Below, piece after piece: positions 46,046 to 57,652 of a stretch of 64,000 bases of DNA. The DNA is from Ceratopteris richardii (lineage: Eukaryota; Streptophyta; Polypodiopsida; Polypodiales; Pteridaceae). The translations under genes were made by a program, and so were the position numbers. The stretch covers positions 73,043,983 to 73,107,982 of the forward strand of contig CM035416.1 of assembly GCA_020310875.1 (NCBI GenBank), in the 5' to 3' direction. How positions within the stretch are numbered: position 1 is the first letter of the stretch; every line of letters starts with the position of its first letter. The notes under the pieces were generated by a model. That model searched no databases, had not been told where the DNA came from, and saw nothing but the letters and a program-made list of their open reading frames with translations.

Positions 46046-48155
46046 ATGGCTTCTTTCGATCCGGATGAGAGAATGGTGTGTCCTTGCTCTCAGTGGAAGT
46101 ATCAAATTTATCGAAAATGACGGATTTGTACTACACATGTTAGAGAGTATGGATCCTTTGATAGGAGTCGACTAGAAAACCTACGCTACCATTTGCATGG
46201 TCCCCCAGGTGAGCAGATGGACCCAAATGACATTGCACCGGTAATCTCTTGTGGACAAAAGAGAACAAAGAAGGACTTAGATGTACATGCAATTACTTAT
46301 AGTATTACACAGAATGAACATATGGAAGAGATGCTCGAAACATTTTATGAGATGGACAAAGATCATGATGGTGGTGAAGATGTCGAGAGTTTCATGGACA
46401 CAACAGAATTTCCACGATCAGAAGCCGATGAAGAATATGAAAACATGCGAAGACTAGCTCGTTTGCCACTTTACAATGGAGCAAAGAGATCTGTACTACG
46501 TGCATCACTCGCGATGCTCAATCTGCAATCCATTTATGGATGGTCAGATAGTAGTGTCACTGAATTGTTCAGGTAAGTGGAGAACAAATTGGCTTTCATT
46601 GTTGTATCAAAATAGCTTTATTTACTAATATCATTTTAATCGCTTATTACAGGCTTCTTAAAGATCAATTTTTGCCAGAGGGCAATGACATGCCTCCAAC
46701 ACATAGAGATGCAAAAAGACTTTTAGAGTACATTGGAATGGATTATACTAAAATTCATGCTTGTCCGAATGATTGCATTCTCTTTCCGAATGAATATGAG
46801 CATCTCCACGTATGTCCAAAGTGTGGAGCAAATAGATTTAGAGAAGACCTTGTAGGCAAAGCAATCCCCGCAAAGGTTCTTCGCCACTTTCTTATCATTC
46901 CACGAATTAAGAACATGTTTAGATGCAAATCTATAGCTGAGTTAATGTCATGGCATACAAAGAGGAGGTCTACAGATGGTGTAATGCGAGTGCTTGCTGA
47001 CTCTGATGCTTGGAAGCACATAGATAGTAAGTGGCCAGAGTTTGCTAGTGAGCCTCGATCCATACGTCTAGGCCGAGCTATGGATGGAGTGAATCCATTT
47101 GGTTTACGCAGTTCTTCATGGAGCACATGGCCTGCATGTTTGGTGAATTATAACATCCCACCATGGTTGGCCACAAAGAAAGGTCATTTATTATTAGATC
47201 TTATTGTACTAGGTAAGTATAAGGTAAAAAACATGGATGTATATCTTGCACCACTTGTGGAAGAACTGCGCATTTTATGGGATGGGATTACTGTGCGTGA
47301 AATGTCTCAACCTATAAGAAAATGAGACGTGCAAGTGCAAGGCATACTTATGTGGACGATGCATGATTGGCCTGGTTATGGTGAATGTTCAGGTTTATCA
47401 ATTTCCGGTTACCATGCTTGTCCCTTATGCGGACCACGACTCGAAGCAGGCTATTCCAAAGCACTATGTAAAACTGTCTATGAAGGAAACCATAGATATT
47501 TGCCTAATGGACATGTTTTACGTGAATGACAAATTGGTCGACAAGCGCAACGCCAAATGAAAGCTAACGATTGGAAACAACTGTGGGATTCAGAAAATCT
47601 AGTCACTGGCATGAAGCGGTTGTCTATTTTTCATGAACCCCCTTATTGGAGTGAATTGTTGATCAATCATTTGGTAGACCCAATGCATATTTTTAAGAAT
47701 GTGGGAGAGATTCTTTGGAAAACTTTGATCGGAAAGAAAGAAAGCAAAGCACAAAGGGAGGACTTAGAAGAGCGAGGTCGTATGCGAGAGTTGTGGGCAA
47801 TTACTAAGCCCAACGGAACAGTATCGTTACCAAGAGCTCCTTGGGTGCTTTTTAGGATGGAAGAGCAACAAATGAAGAAAACAATTTCAGAGTTTCGGAC
47901 ACCTATTGGATGCATGAGGTGTCTAAAGGATGTTTTCACACAAAACGGCGATCTTGGAGGGCTCAAGTCTCATGATTGGCACAAGTTTTTACAGTTTGTG
48001 CTCCCTGTAGCCGTAAAAGATTGTCTTTTGGAGGATGTACCAAGAACCATTTATAAAATTAGTTCTTTAGTACGGTGGATCTCTTCTAAAGAGATAAATA
48101 AAGATAGCATAGAGAGTGCGAAACTCAATGCTATCGAGGCTGTTTGTATGGTCTA
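46046..48155 (+). pseudogene. CACTA TNP2-like transposase
   Basis: Exon 1 (46046-46572) and exon 2 (46653-48155) are joined by a GTAAGT...TTACAG intron. The N-terminus MASFDPDERMVCPCSQWKYQ and ENLRYHLHGPPG fits a transposase-associated domain. The core matches the En/Spm TNP2 family: HTKRRSTDGVMRVLADSDAW, EPRSIRLGRAMDGVNPFGLR, TKKGHLLLDLIVLGK and the MWTMHDWPGYGECSG block. HLVDPMHIFKNVGEILWKTL lies further on. The product would recognise and cut element ends. Stops near 46118, 47323 and 47527 interrupt it, so it is inactive as read. Confidence 0.92.
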
Positions 48156-49079
48156 GTAGTAGACATGTGCGTTCGACGCCTCAATGCGATATAGGTTCTG
48201 GCTCGTCTCGTAGATCGAGGTCATGCTCTGAAGTAGGAGATTCTAGGAGTGGATCTACAGGTAGGTCTGGAGGAGGCGGTTGTTGTGGAGGCAGTGCGAC
48301 AGACATTGTCTCGCCCCCTTCTACTCCTAGGACGAGTACCTCAGATGTAGGTACACCATGCAGTACACCATGTGGAACACCACGTACACCTTGGGGTGCT
48401 CATGATCATGATGACTCCAAGGTGTATAGTATCCGAGATGGAGCTCCAGTGATGGATGCGACTGGCAAAGTGATGCGTGCATGTATAGGACAACTTTGCT
48501 CCATACAGTTTGGACACTCCATCATGCTGAAATGGAGTGAATAGGATAAAGATCGGAAGACTTATATCACACAAATGATTCATCAGGAGTTCCGACTAGT
48601 GGATGGACAATCTCTTGTCAGTTTAGAGTGGATTCTGCACACCGCATGTGAGGTTATGTCCCATCGATGATCAGAGGCTCGTGATGCTTTCAGAGCAGGC
48701 TTACCAAAGCCTGTATGGTTAGATGCTGAGGAGTGGGATCTGATTCGTGACGAGCAACAACAGACTCCTGACCGATATCGCCAGCAGCGAGATGCCGCAG
48801 CCACACGTTTAGATACGGTTGGACCATCACATTTGGGCAGCGGCGGATATGACACGATGTGTCATGAGTTTATAAGTACCATTTCATTTATTGAATTTAT
48901 TTGTGTTAAGTTTCTCATGTACGTTCCTCTAATGTTTTGTATATTTGTTGCAAGAGCTGGCAATGGGTCGTCCTCCAACACGAGCGAAAGAGTCTTACAG
49001 ATATCAGCATGGATTGACTGCACTATTTGAGGACTTGGAGGGACGCGGTGCGGTCGTTTCATGGGAGCGTTTACGATGA
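48116..49079 (+). pseudogene. CACTA TNPA-like protein (plant Transposase_24 type)
   Basis: The frame overlaps the end of the TNP2-like gene. It starts with a Ser/Gly/Thr-rich region (SPPSTPRTSTSDVGTPCSTP). A conserved-looking domain follows: QMIHQEFRLVDGQSLVSLEW, GLPKPVWLDAEEWDLIRDEQ and RQQRDAAATRLDTVGPSHLG. After an intron-like gap (about 48870-48950) MGRPPTRAKESYRYQHGLTA continues to a stop near 49077. Layout and position fit the second En/Spm gene, whose product binds subterminal repeats. Two in-frame stops (48542, 48667) are seen. Confidence 0.75.
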
Positions 49080-49544
49080 GGTGATTAATTTATAAATTTG
49101 GTTTTTACTTGTTGTTTGTAATTTTATGTGAATTTATCTCATTCCATTAATGTTCTTTGTTGCAGGACTGTTGATATGAAACGTTCTTTGCATGTGTATG
49201 GCAGTGGCACACCAAATTTTTGTATTTGATTTTTATATGGCAATGCATTGCTTTGCCACATTTTGTAAAAGCGTCATATATGACAGTGGTTTGCCACACT
49301 CTTGTACATGCTTCATTTATGAAATATATCACTTTCTTTGTACATGGTTCATGGTTCATTCTGATTATCTCTTTTGTGTCCAATAATATTCTCTTTTATG
49401 AAATCATATTTTGGTTGACATTAGAGTACACATCACATGTACTCGGTTTTTTTTGGGTAGAGTGTATTGTCTTTTGTTAAGCACATCATGGTAATGTTGC
49501 TGTAGCAAAAGACAACACACTCTACCCAATTTTTTTTTTGCAGA
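49080..49544. other. CACTA 3' region; no gene seen
   Basis: Contains a roughly 40-bp inverted pair: AGAGTGTATTGTCTTTTGTT near 49458 and AACATTGC...AAAAGACAACACACTCTACCC near 49490-49530, a hairpin of about 30 bp arms. Otherwise AT-rich. Confidence 0.5.
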
Positions 49545-49855
49545 TATGGTCGTCGGTATAAGCGACGGTACTCCTAGTAATGTCATCGAAATAAGCATCG
49601 GTACACCCAGCGGGCGCCGGTATACGCGACGGTGCACCCAGTAGAGGCGTCGATATGTGTGTCGATAAGAGCGTTCGTATTACCGATGCTTATACCGATG
49701 CTCATACCGACGCCCATACCGATGCTTATACCGACACCCATATTGGCGCTATAGTACCGACGTGCATACCGATAGCTACACTGACATCACGGCAAAAATA
49801 GCTGCGTTCATTTCCCTCGATAAAAACCTCGGTATACGGTCGATCTGTTGTAGTG
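49545..49855. repeat. Right CACTA terminus with TACCGA(C/T)G subterminal repeats
   Basis: About a dozen GTCGGTATAAGCG and TACCGATGCTTA-type motifs occur before the terminal TGTTGTAGTG, mirroring the left end. Confidence 0.88.
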
Positions 49856-49858
49856 CTT

Positions 49859-50140
49859 AATGGGTGGATCTCTGAAGAGGTCTACATGGATCAACCACCA
49901 GGATATGAAGATAAATGCAAACCTGATTATGTATGTAAATTAAGGAAGGCACTATATGGTTTAAAGTAAGCTCCTAGAGCTTGGAACCATAGGCTTGTCA
50001 GATACTTGCAACATCAAGATTTTGTTGTAAGCAAGATAGGTTCTTTATTGTTCATTAAGCAGATTAATTTAGAGGTCATTTATCTATGTGTTTATGTGGA
50101 TGACATTATTATTACAGGAAATGATGCAGCATTAAGAAGA
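49859..50140 (+). pseudogene. Copia A reverse transcriptase, 3' part
   Basis: Resumes the RT frame directly after the CACTA element: [29 protein letters not shown], a stop, then APRAWNHRLVRYLQHQDF and CVYVDDIIITGND (YVDD active site near 50090). Frame continuity over the insertion is exact when one CTT copy is removed. Confidence 0.93.
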
Positions 50141-50270
50141 TTAAAAGCCACATGAAGGAGGAGTTCAAGATCAATCATCTTGGATTGCTTAGAGAAAGTA
50201 CTCAAAATGATGCCAATGGCATCATTAAAATTAAAAGCGAGATGAAGGAGGAGTTCAAGATCAATGACCT
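50136..50270 (+). repeat. Local tandem duplication in Copia A pol
   Basis: ATTAAAAGC...ATGAAGGAGGAGTTCAAGATCAAT appears twice about 85 bp apart, disrupting the segment between RT and RNase H. Confidence 0.8.
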
Positions 50271-51076
50271 CTGGTGTTTTCATTACTCAGAGAAAGTACA
50301 TCCATGATATACTAGTCAAGTTCAAAATGGAAAATGCAAAAATTGCAGGTACACCCATGGAATTGAACCACAAACTCAGTGCTCATGAAGGAGAGCTGTT
50401 TGAAGACATTATAGGTTATCAAAGTCTTTTTAGGAGTCACAATTTTGCAACCCCAACAAGAGTAGATATATGTTATGGGTGAGTACATTGAGTCAATTCA
50501 TGCATACACCAAGACAACCTCACATGGAAGCTGCCAAAAGGATCTTAAGGTACTTGAAGGGTACCATAAATGAAGGGCTATTTTATCCATTTACATCTGA
50601 CTTGGATATCAAGCTATACTCATGCAAATTGGGCTGGCTCAAAAGATGATAGGGGGAGCACCTCTGGCTACTATTTTTTGCAGGATCTAAATTGATTTCA
50701 TAGTCATCAAAGAAACAACAAACTATGGCATTGTCATCAATTGAAGTTGAATATAGGGGCTAGCAAATGCAACAGAAGAGGCAATGTGGTTAAAGATACT
50801 CTACTCAAACTTGGGGCTACATGCATACACTCCAATGATCTTTGGAGATAATATTAGCTCACTACATTTGACTGATAATCCTATATATCATGCAAGGACT
50901 AAGCACATTGAAGTGCATTATCATTATGTGAGAGAGAAGCTACTTAGCAATGACATACAATTGTCCTATGTATAAAAAAACTTGCAATGTGGAGATATGC
51001 TAACTAAATCTGTGGATGGAACTAAGTTGAACACGTTCAAGATGATGATTGGATTGCAGGAGATTAAAGAGATCTG
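50264..51076 (+). pseudogene. Copia A RNase H region
   Basis: Pieces in order: FITQRKYIHDILVKFKMENA and GTPMELNHKLSAHEGELFED, then HARTKHIEVHYHYVREKLLS near 50900 and GDMLTKSVDGTKLNTFKMMI near 51000. The typical DSDWAG-type block is decayed near 50600-50650. Stops and shifts are frequent. The polypurine tract at 51095 follows. Confidence 0.85.
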
Positions 51077-51094
51077 AAGCCCAAGCATGTAAGG

Positions 51095-51106
51095 ATTGAG
51101 GGGGAG
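51095..51106 (+). other. Polypurine tract of Copia A
   Basis: ATTGAGGGGGAG immediately before the 3' LTR. Confidence 0.9.
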
Positions 51107-51107
51107 T

Positions 51108-52167
51108 TTTTGGTGCAATTACTCCAAGCCTAAATTCTTGATCACTTATCCTAAAAGTTCATGTATTAGCACATGAATGACCTCTTGTAAAAGACTAATT
51201 TTTACTCCTTGTAAAAGTGCATATATGGAAGCACTTGCAATCGTGAGTTCTTAGGAGAATCTTTCCACGAATTATTTGGTGACGGTTTATGGAAAATTAA
51301 GTCCTAAGACTTTGGAACAATTTTAGGCAAATATTCAAATTCAAAATTCAATTTTGGCTCCAAAAAAAGGCTATATAAGAGGACTATTTAGTCGTGTGAA
51401 TGAGTAGCTAGATAGAGCCCGATCTGGAGAGACATTCACAGGGATTTCAAGTGGATATTGAGCTCACACTATAGCTCTACCATTTCCCTCACATTGTGTA
51501 ATCATTCATTGCCAATGTCAATGTAACTTATGTGCATTAATACATATAGTTTTCTTATATCTCATCTATTATACTCTACCATGTATCACTCAAGATAGTG
51601 AGCTTCATTGATCCATTTTGGAGTGTGTACATGAGCATTTGTAGTGATTTAAGTTGTTATAGATTCATTAGAATGTTTTTTTCTTTCTACAAAGTTTCAT
51701 TCTTATGGCCTTAGCCAATCTCGAGAAATGTGCAAAACACTGCTCTCTGTTCGGCAGACTGTAAACTCTCTAAAATATCGGGATGCATCTTAGTTTTGCT
51801 AAGCATCATTCTTTGAGCATAGTTAATTAGTTTAAGTGAAATAACTTGAAAACGTTAGTTACCCATGTTAATTAGATATGCCCAAAAGGATATTGTTCAA
51901 TTGTTAGCAGAGAAAGAGAACTGTTCATTTCTCTGAGCAGGTGTAGTGACCAAAATAACAAGTTTATTGTTCATATTGAAAACCCAACCTATCTGTTTTG
52001 ATACAATGATTTGAAGTTCATCTTCCAAAGCACTTGGGTGATTATTTGTGCTTTCTAGAAAGCTCAAGAGGTCTACTTTGCACTCCTCAACTCAGTTTTG
52101 GCTGGTGTGAAGCAAAAATTTGCAGGACCATCTCATCTCTGGAAAGTGTCCACCATCTCCTCCAACA
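51108..52167 (+). repeat. 3' LTR of Copia A
   Basis: 1060 bp, TTTTGGTGCAATT (first bases differ from the 5' copy) to CTCCTCCAACA, followed by the ACCCG duplication. Confidence 0.95.
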
Positions 52168-52172
52168 ACCCG

Positions 52173-52385
52173 AAAGAGAACATCACAAACAAAATGATTT
52201 GGACATAGCTTTTTTACTTCTTTCACTGATAATGGTTCTCCTTCTAATCCCTATGGCTCTAAATCTTGGTGGATTAAAAATGATGACCCCAATTGCGTAA
52301 ATTGAGCATTATGCTCAGACAAAATCCTTTGAGATTTAGCATGATCGAGGTCATTATTCACATCTTCCATTCTTGCCATGTTTTA
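52173..52385 (-). pseudogene. Element D coding remnant, right of Copia A
   Basis: The minus frame reads MARMEDVNNDLDHAKSQRIL and SFLIHQDLEP, a stop, then EGEPLSVKEVKKLCPNHF up to the Copia A junction. It continues in the fragment left of Copia A. Function is unknown. The single stop and the insertion show decay. Confidence 0.45.
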
Positions 52386-52439
52386 CTTTCAAATTTGTAA
52401 AACAAAAACACTAATTTTACCTCCAAAAAATCCACATAA

Positions 52440-52680
52440 ATCAAATGAATCCACATACCACTTCATCTAATCCACATAGTTCAATTGATACCATTTCATG
52501 CATCCACATAATTCAAAGGATACCACATTATTTAATCCACATTATTCAGATGATACCACTTCATTTAATCCACTTAACGCAAATGATACCACTTCATTTA
52601 ATCCACATTATTCAAATGAATCCACAACATTTACTCCACTTAATGCAAATGAATATATATCATTTAATCCACATAGTTAA
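52440..52680. repeat. 33-bp minisatellite, about seven units
   Basis: Units of TTTAATCCACATTATTCAAATGATACCACTTCA type repeat with small changes, alternating between TTATTCAGATGA and TTAACGCAAATGA forms (66-bp higher order). In minus sense one frame gives repeated LNEVVSFALSG, so it could encode a repetitive linker after the kinase-like domain. Confidence 0.85.
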
Positions 52681-52784
52681 ATTGAATACAAATATTTTTC
52701 AATATGGTTTTAATCCATCCATCATGGATATCTTTAAACCATACTGAGTTAGATTCGAGAATGCTCTAAGTAGTTCATGTGCGT

Positions 52785-53806
52785 CTACTCTTTTTGATAA
52801 TCTATGTTAGAAGCTAGTTCTAAAGCATATTTGAACTTGTAAATCCCATTTCTATCAATGGGATAACTATTTAAATCTATATATTTCAAGAGTTGCAATA
52901 GGAGTATCAAAACCGTAAATGTCTCCTGACTTTTACTAAAAGGTGGAGAGCTAATGGATAAACATTCGGGTGCAATCCACAAGTACTTTTGACTCCACTC
53001 ATTTCTAGTCAATATTTCTAAATTAGGTAACTTCAAAAAACATATTTTTGTTGGTAAATATGTTGCTCTACCAAAATCACATAATCTGATAGAAGCATGA
53101 TGAGCTTCAAAATGCAACAAAATTTTTCCTAAATGGATATCGTTGTGGGATATATTACAAGTGTGTAAAAATGATATCATTTGCAACAATCTGTTGATCA
53201 ACTTCCAAATGTTTGTCTTCACAGTTGTTATGTCTCCTTCTGGGTCTTTAAGACCTCTGCTTCGTGGTACGTTGAGGTACTCCATCTTCATTTTCTCTAG
53301 CCACATGTCTAATGTACCACCATTCCACAATTTGAAAATAAGACACGAGCTTTTGCTATGGTGCCTAGCTAATCCAAGTGGACTAATAATTCCATTGTGC
53401 ATAAAAGATAAAATTGTGGCTTCATTCATGGCTTCGTGCTCTCGTGTTTGTATGTCAGCACCATGTAATTTGAATAACTCGGTGGAAATTGATGAATCTC
53501 GGGTCATTGTCTGATAATGTAAATTGACAAATTTGATTTTGTCGATGAATCCAAGCATTCTGGTGGTATCCAATGCCGATCACTCTACTACTTGATGATC
53601 TATCCAAAGATACAAGTAAGCTCTTTGGACATTTGCTCATCTAATACCTGTGCTCCACGTGACACACTACGAAATTTATCTTCAATGTTGATATATGCTA
53701 TTCTAGATAATTGCTCAATGAAATCTTTGTAATTAGATATGTCCATGGCTAGAGTGATTTGATCTTCTCTCATTCTATACATATATGTGCACACAAAATC
53801 TTCCAA
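52785..53806 (-). pseudogene. Protein-kinase-like gene within TIR element D
   Basis: The main minus-strand ORF (53573-52785, 262 residues) has kinase landmarks in order. A helix-C-like REHEAMNEATILSFMHNGII lies near residue 44. The catalytic-loop region FLHTCNISHNDIHLGKILL is near 136-153 (HND in place of HRD; the Mg-binding Asn is Lys at 150). The DFG is at 166-168 and WIAPECL at 199-205. An upstream frame (53806-53600) with MREDQITLAMDISNYKDFIE joins only with a frameshift or small intron. No clear glycine loop or VAIK lysine was seen. Kinases phosphorylate proteins, but the loop changes suggest an inactive or pseudokinase product. It is the only gene-like content of element D. Kinase fold assignment is good; origin by host-gene capture is inference. 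Confidence 0.7.
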
Positions 53807-53829
53807 AAATTTTCACTCGTGCTTATTTA

Positions 53830-54790
53830 TTTTACCTTTCCGTCTGTGCAAAAATAAAAACAGACTATGAGATTATCAAAATTGATATTAAAACTTTAAA
53901 CAAAAATCTAATTCATAAAAATAATTATAGAAAATAAGTCTCATAAATAAAATGATAGATACTCAAATAGATTTTAAGTACACATATAAATAGATACATC
54001 AATAAGTGTATGGATAGATAAATCAATAGTATGTGTAGACAAATGATAGAAATATGAATAGTTAGTTAGATAAATAGATTTATAATTAAATAGAAAGTGT
54101 AGTTATAATGTTGAAGTGAATCTATGTAACTAGTAAGAATGTAAGAGTCAAAGAATCACACATTCATAACGGTTCAATATACACTCACTATACTATGTAT
54201 GAGTATTTTCACATGACCATATATAACTATTGTGATAGTAAGAGTCAAAGAATTAGATAATCACAATAGTTTGTATACACCTTGTGACCTACACTAATTA
54301 TGCTTATAGGAATCTAAGTGACTATTGTGAGAGTAAGAGTCAAAGAATCAGACAATCACAATAGTCCCTATACACTTCCTATACTATTGAGAGAGTAGGA
54401 ATCAAGGTGGAAATTCAAACAATCTCAATAGATCTATTGCTCAATCCTATACTACTGTGAGAGTAAGAATCAATGTAGCGAGTTAGAAAATCACAGTAGT
54501 GGTTTATTTTAAATTTTATTCATCAATGTATACAAGTAAGAAATGCTTTCACGAGTCGAACATGTATACAATTGATGATTAAAAAATATAAAACTAATTA
54601 TATAAATACAAATTCAACATATGTAAGAGAAGCATATGAAAATCATACAATATGCATGATACAATGAACAAAACAATAAAATAAACAATAAATAAAAAAT
54701 AGATCAATACCTGAATTGTATGGTGAAGAAAGGCCTCTATGAAAGAAATGGTAGGATTAGAGCTCTATAGACTAGCAAACAAGCACGTGT
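53830..54790. other. AT-rich subterminal region of element D
   Basis: No coding sequence seen. From 54160 to 54520 a hairpin-prone block (CTATTGTGAGAGTAAGAGTCAAAGAATC...ATCACAATAG) is repeated about four times with changes; its reverse complement occurs near 37690. Confidence 0.6.
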
Positions 54791-55045
54791 AGAATGACCA
54801 TTTCGATCGAATGTAAATATATATATATATTTTTAGAAATAGGTTTTCAATCAAAAGCACTTTCAATCAAAAAACATTCTGGTCGAAAACACTTTCAATC
54901 GAAAAGTTTTTTTATCAAAATTCTTTCGATTGAAATACCATTCATGTCCATTTGTTTCAGTGTTTATTTGGATAACCATGAATAAAACAAAAATATCCAA
55001 TAATTTTCAATTTTTTGATCGAATAAATGCAACCTAGCCCAAGAA

Positions 55046-56596
55046 CATGAAGGAAGTGCACGATTTTATTGGTCATTGTGGATATTATATAGATCTATTC
55101 ACATGTATGCCATAATTGGAAAACATCTATATAGACTTTTTAGTGCAAATTGGAAAAAACCATTCCACATTCACATTGATGCATCTAATTTTTTGCCATG
55201 GGATGCATATTAGCACAACCAACTAATGAAGGAAAGTTAAATCACCCTATAGCCTGTGCTAGTAGACAATTGAATTAGGCAAAATAAATTACACCACTAT
55301 TGAGCGAGAAGGATTAGGAATTTAGACATTACTTATTAGCCAACAAATCAAGTTCTTTATGCATTAAAGAAGTTCAAACATTACTTACTAGCCAAACAAT
55401 TCAAGCTCTTTATTGATCACCAAGCTCTATTGTACTTGGTCAATAAACCTTGCAATATGGGAAGGCCATTTAGATGGTTCTTATTACTAATGGAATTCGA
55501 TTTCAAAGTAGTGGTCAAGAAGGGCAATATGCATGTTAGGGTTGGCCACTTATCTATGATGAATCATGCAGAACCACCGAGGGGAGTAGTAGATGAGCTA
55601 CTAGACACTTACCTATTTGAACTAGAAGTATGTCCTAGATGGGCGGAAGAGTTAGTGCCTGTACTCACACATGGACCTCATCATAAGATTAATATAAGCC
55701 AAGACAAGAAACTTTGGAAAATAAAAAAACCTCCACATCATGGCAGGCACCTTATATTTCAAAGACTCTAATGGAATACTTCTAAGATGTGTCAAAGATG
55801 AGGAACAAAGTAATCTTATCGAACAAACTCATGAGAATAAATGGAAAACACATAAAGATGTTAGTGTAACAACACATGAATGATTGGGAGGATATTGGTC
55901 AAGTATGCAAAATGACATACATGGATATGTTATGAATTGTCATATATGTCAAGTTTCTACACCAGAAGGACATTCATCCTTGTGCTATTCTACTATAGCA
56001 ACTCAGTGGAGAAAGCCACTAGTTGAATATTTAAACTCACAAACATTTCTAGAAGGAGCTAGCCTAGCTAGAAAATGAGCTTTAGAACAGAAAAGTAAAG
56101 ATTATGTAATCTTGGGAAAACAAGTATTCAAATGTGGAAAGGATAACCAATTACAAATGTTTCATGAGGGAGAATACCTCCTCATATTAGAAATGGTGCA
56201 AGGTGGAGTAGTTGGAGGTCAATTTTTTGCCGAAAACATGGTTAAAATGATTCTCTTTACAGGCTTATGATGGCCAATGCTACATATGGATGCAAAAACT
56301 TATATATGAAGTTGTGACATATGTCAAGGAATAAAATATCCAATACAAAGAGATGACATGCCATTGAGACCCATGATCAGTGCAAGAGCCTTCTCTAAAT
56401 GGGGAATTGACTTTATTGGACCCATTAATCCCGCAACAAGAGGATCTCATGCTAAGTATATCATAGTAGCAACCGATTACTTAACAAAGTGGGTAGAAGC
56501 CAAAGCCACTAGAAAAAATGATACCCAAACAAAAACAAAATTCCTATTTGAAAATATATTCACTAGGTTTGGACTATTGATTGAGATGAAGTATTT
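55046..56596 (+). pseudogene. Gypsy G2 pol, 3' half (RNase H, two zinc-binding modules, integrase start)
   Basis: Continues from 18867: FIGHCGYY, FHIHIDASNF near 55165 and a partially duplicated RNase H middle (LFIDHQALLYLVNKP near 55410). Then come HDIHGYVMNCHICQ-like first finger (55910-55950), GQFFAENMVKMILFTGL and SCDICQ second finger (56215-56330), and WGIDFIGPINPATRG integrase core (56398). There are many stops. It ends near TRFGLLIEM at about 56590, where the LTR of another Copia element begins. Confidence 0.9.
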
Positions 56597-56884
56597 TGAT
56601 GGTGATGCACCACAGCGTGCTCTCCCTCTCGAGAGCTCCACGATGATATCCTCAGAGTAGAAAACTGAGCTCCAAGCACTGCACATGATACTCTGCATAG
56701 AGGTTGCAAAATACGTAGAAAAACACAATACACAGGGAGCATGAATAAAGACTTCTTAGGTGTTACAAATGCGGTCGAACTTATAGTCTGTGGTTGAACA
56801 GGCCACTATATGTTTTATTAAAGAACATATACAAAGAAGTGTCCGGTGGCCATTTGTCCTTTCACATGGACACTAATGGTAACA
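56597..56884 (-). repeat. 3' LTR of Copia D2
   Basis: 288 bp, TGATGGTGATGC to TGGTAACA in plus sense (TGTTACCATTAG start in minus sense). The left tip is less sure than the right. Confidence 0.75.
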
Positions 56885-56995
56885 ATCTCCCACTAAAGGC
56901 CAATATGGCCAAAGTAAATATGGAAGAAAAATAAAGAATGATAAAGAATATCTAAGTGTTAGTATACAAACTATACCTCCCACCTGATGGGCATG

Positions 56996-57638
56996 TGTTG
57001 AGAAAAGGGGAACAACAAACCCTAACCGCCTCACATGGAAGTGAGAGGCCCTTCTCCAAGTTGGGGCAAAGAATGAGAGGAGAGGTTCACCCACACTCAT
57101 GGAGCAATGGCAACAATGGCCAACATCACAAGGAGCAAGGGGAACATCCTCCCAACCATGCACACACACATGCAAATCCATACACCAAGATCATCGCCTT
57201 GCACACAAGGAAGCAAGAGAGTAGCAAATGACACCTTCTTCCATTACCAAAATGGAGGCCAAGGCCATGGCCAAGGGACCTCCTTTTTACAAATGAGGCT
57301 CTTCTTTATATAGAGAAGAGAGGCATATGTGAATAAAAACATGTGGTCAAAAGACCACATGTGCTAAATCAAAAAGAGAATCTTTATGTGATATGGGACT
57401 AACCACCTAGAGAGAGAGAGAGAGAGCGCGTGGAGAATTTTTACGTGGGGATTTGGTTCTTGTGCAAAAAGGAGTTTTCAAAAAGGGCTTCAATACCATA
57501 GACTAGAGAAAATATCAAAAAGGGGTTTTAGGAGAGTGTTCACATGGACATCTCCTAATTTACAAAAAGAAGGTATTTTCATGAGGGCTAAAGGATGCCA
57601 TAGCATGAGAAAAAATAAGGGCAACCCTTAGAGCAACA
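56996..57638 (-). repeat. 3' LTR of element F
   Basis: 643 bp. It includes a short (GA)n run near 57412-57425 and a TATATAGAGAAGAG box near 57306. The neighbouring CTCCTCCCCCTCCT is the polypurine tract in reverse complement. Confidence 0.93.
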
Positions 57639-57652
57639 CTCCTCCCCCTCCT

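Noticed and set aside
53455..53640. Alternative frame upstream of the kinase-like ORF as its own gene
   Set aside because: It overlaps the kinase frame; more likely evidence of a frameshift or an unrecognised small intron.
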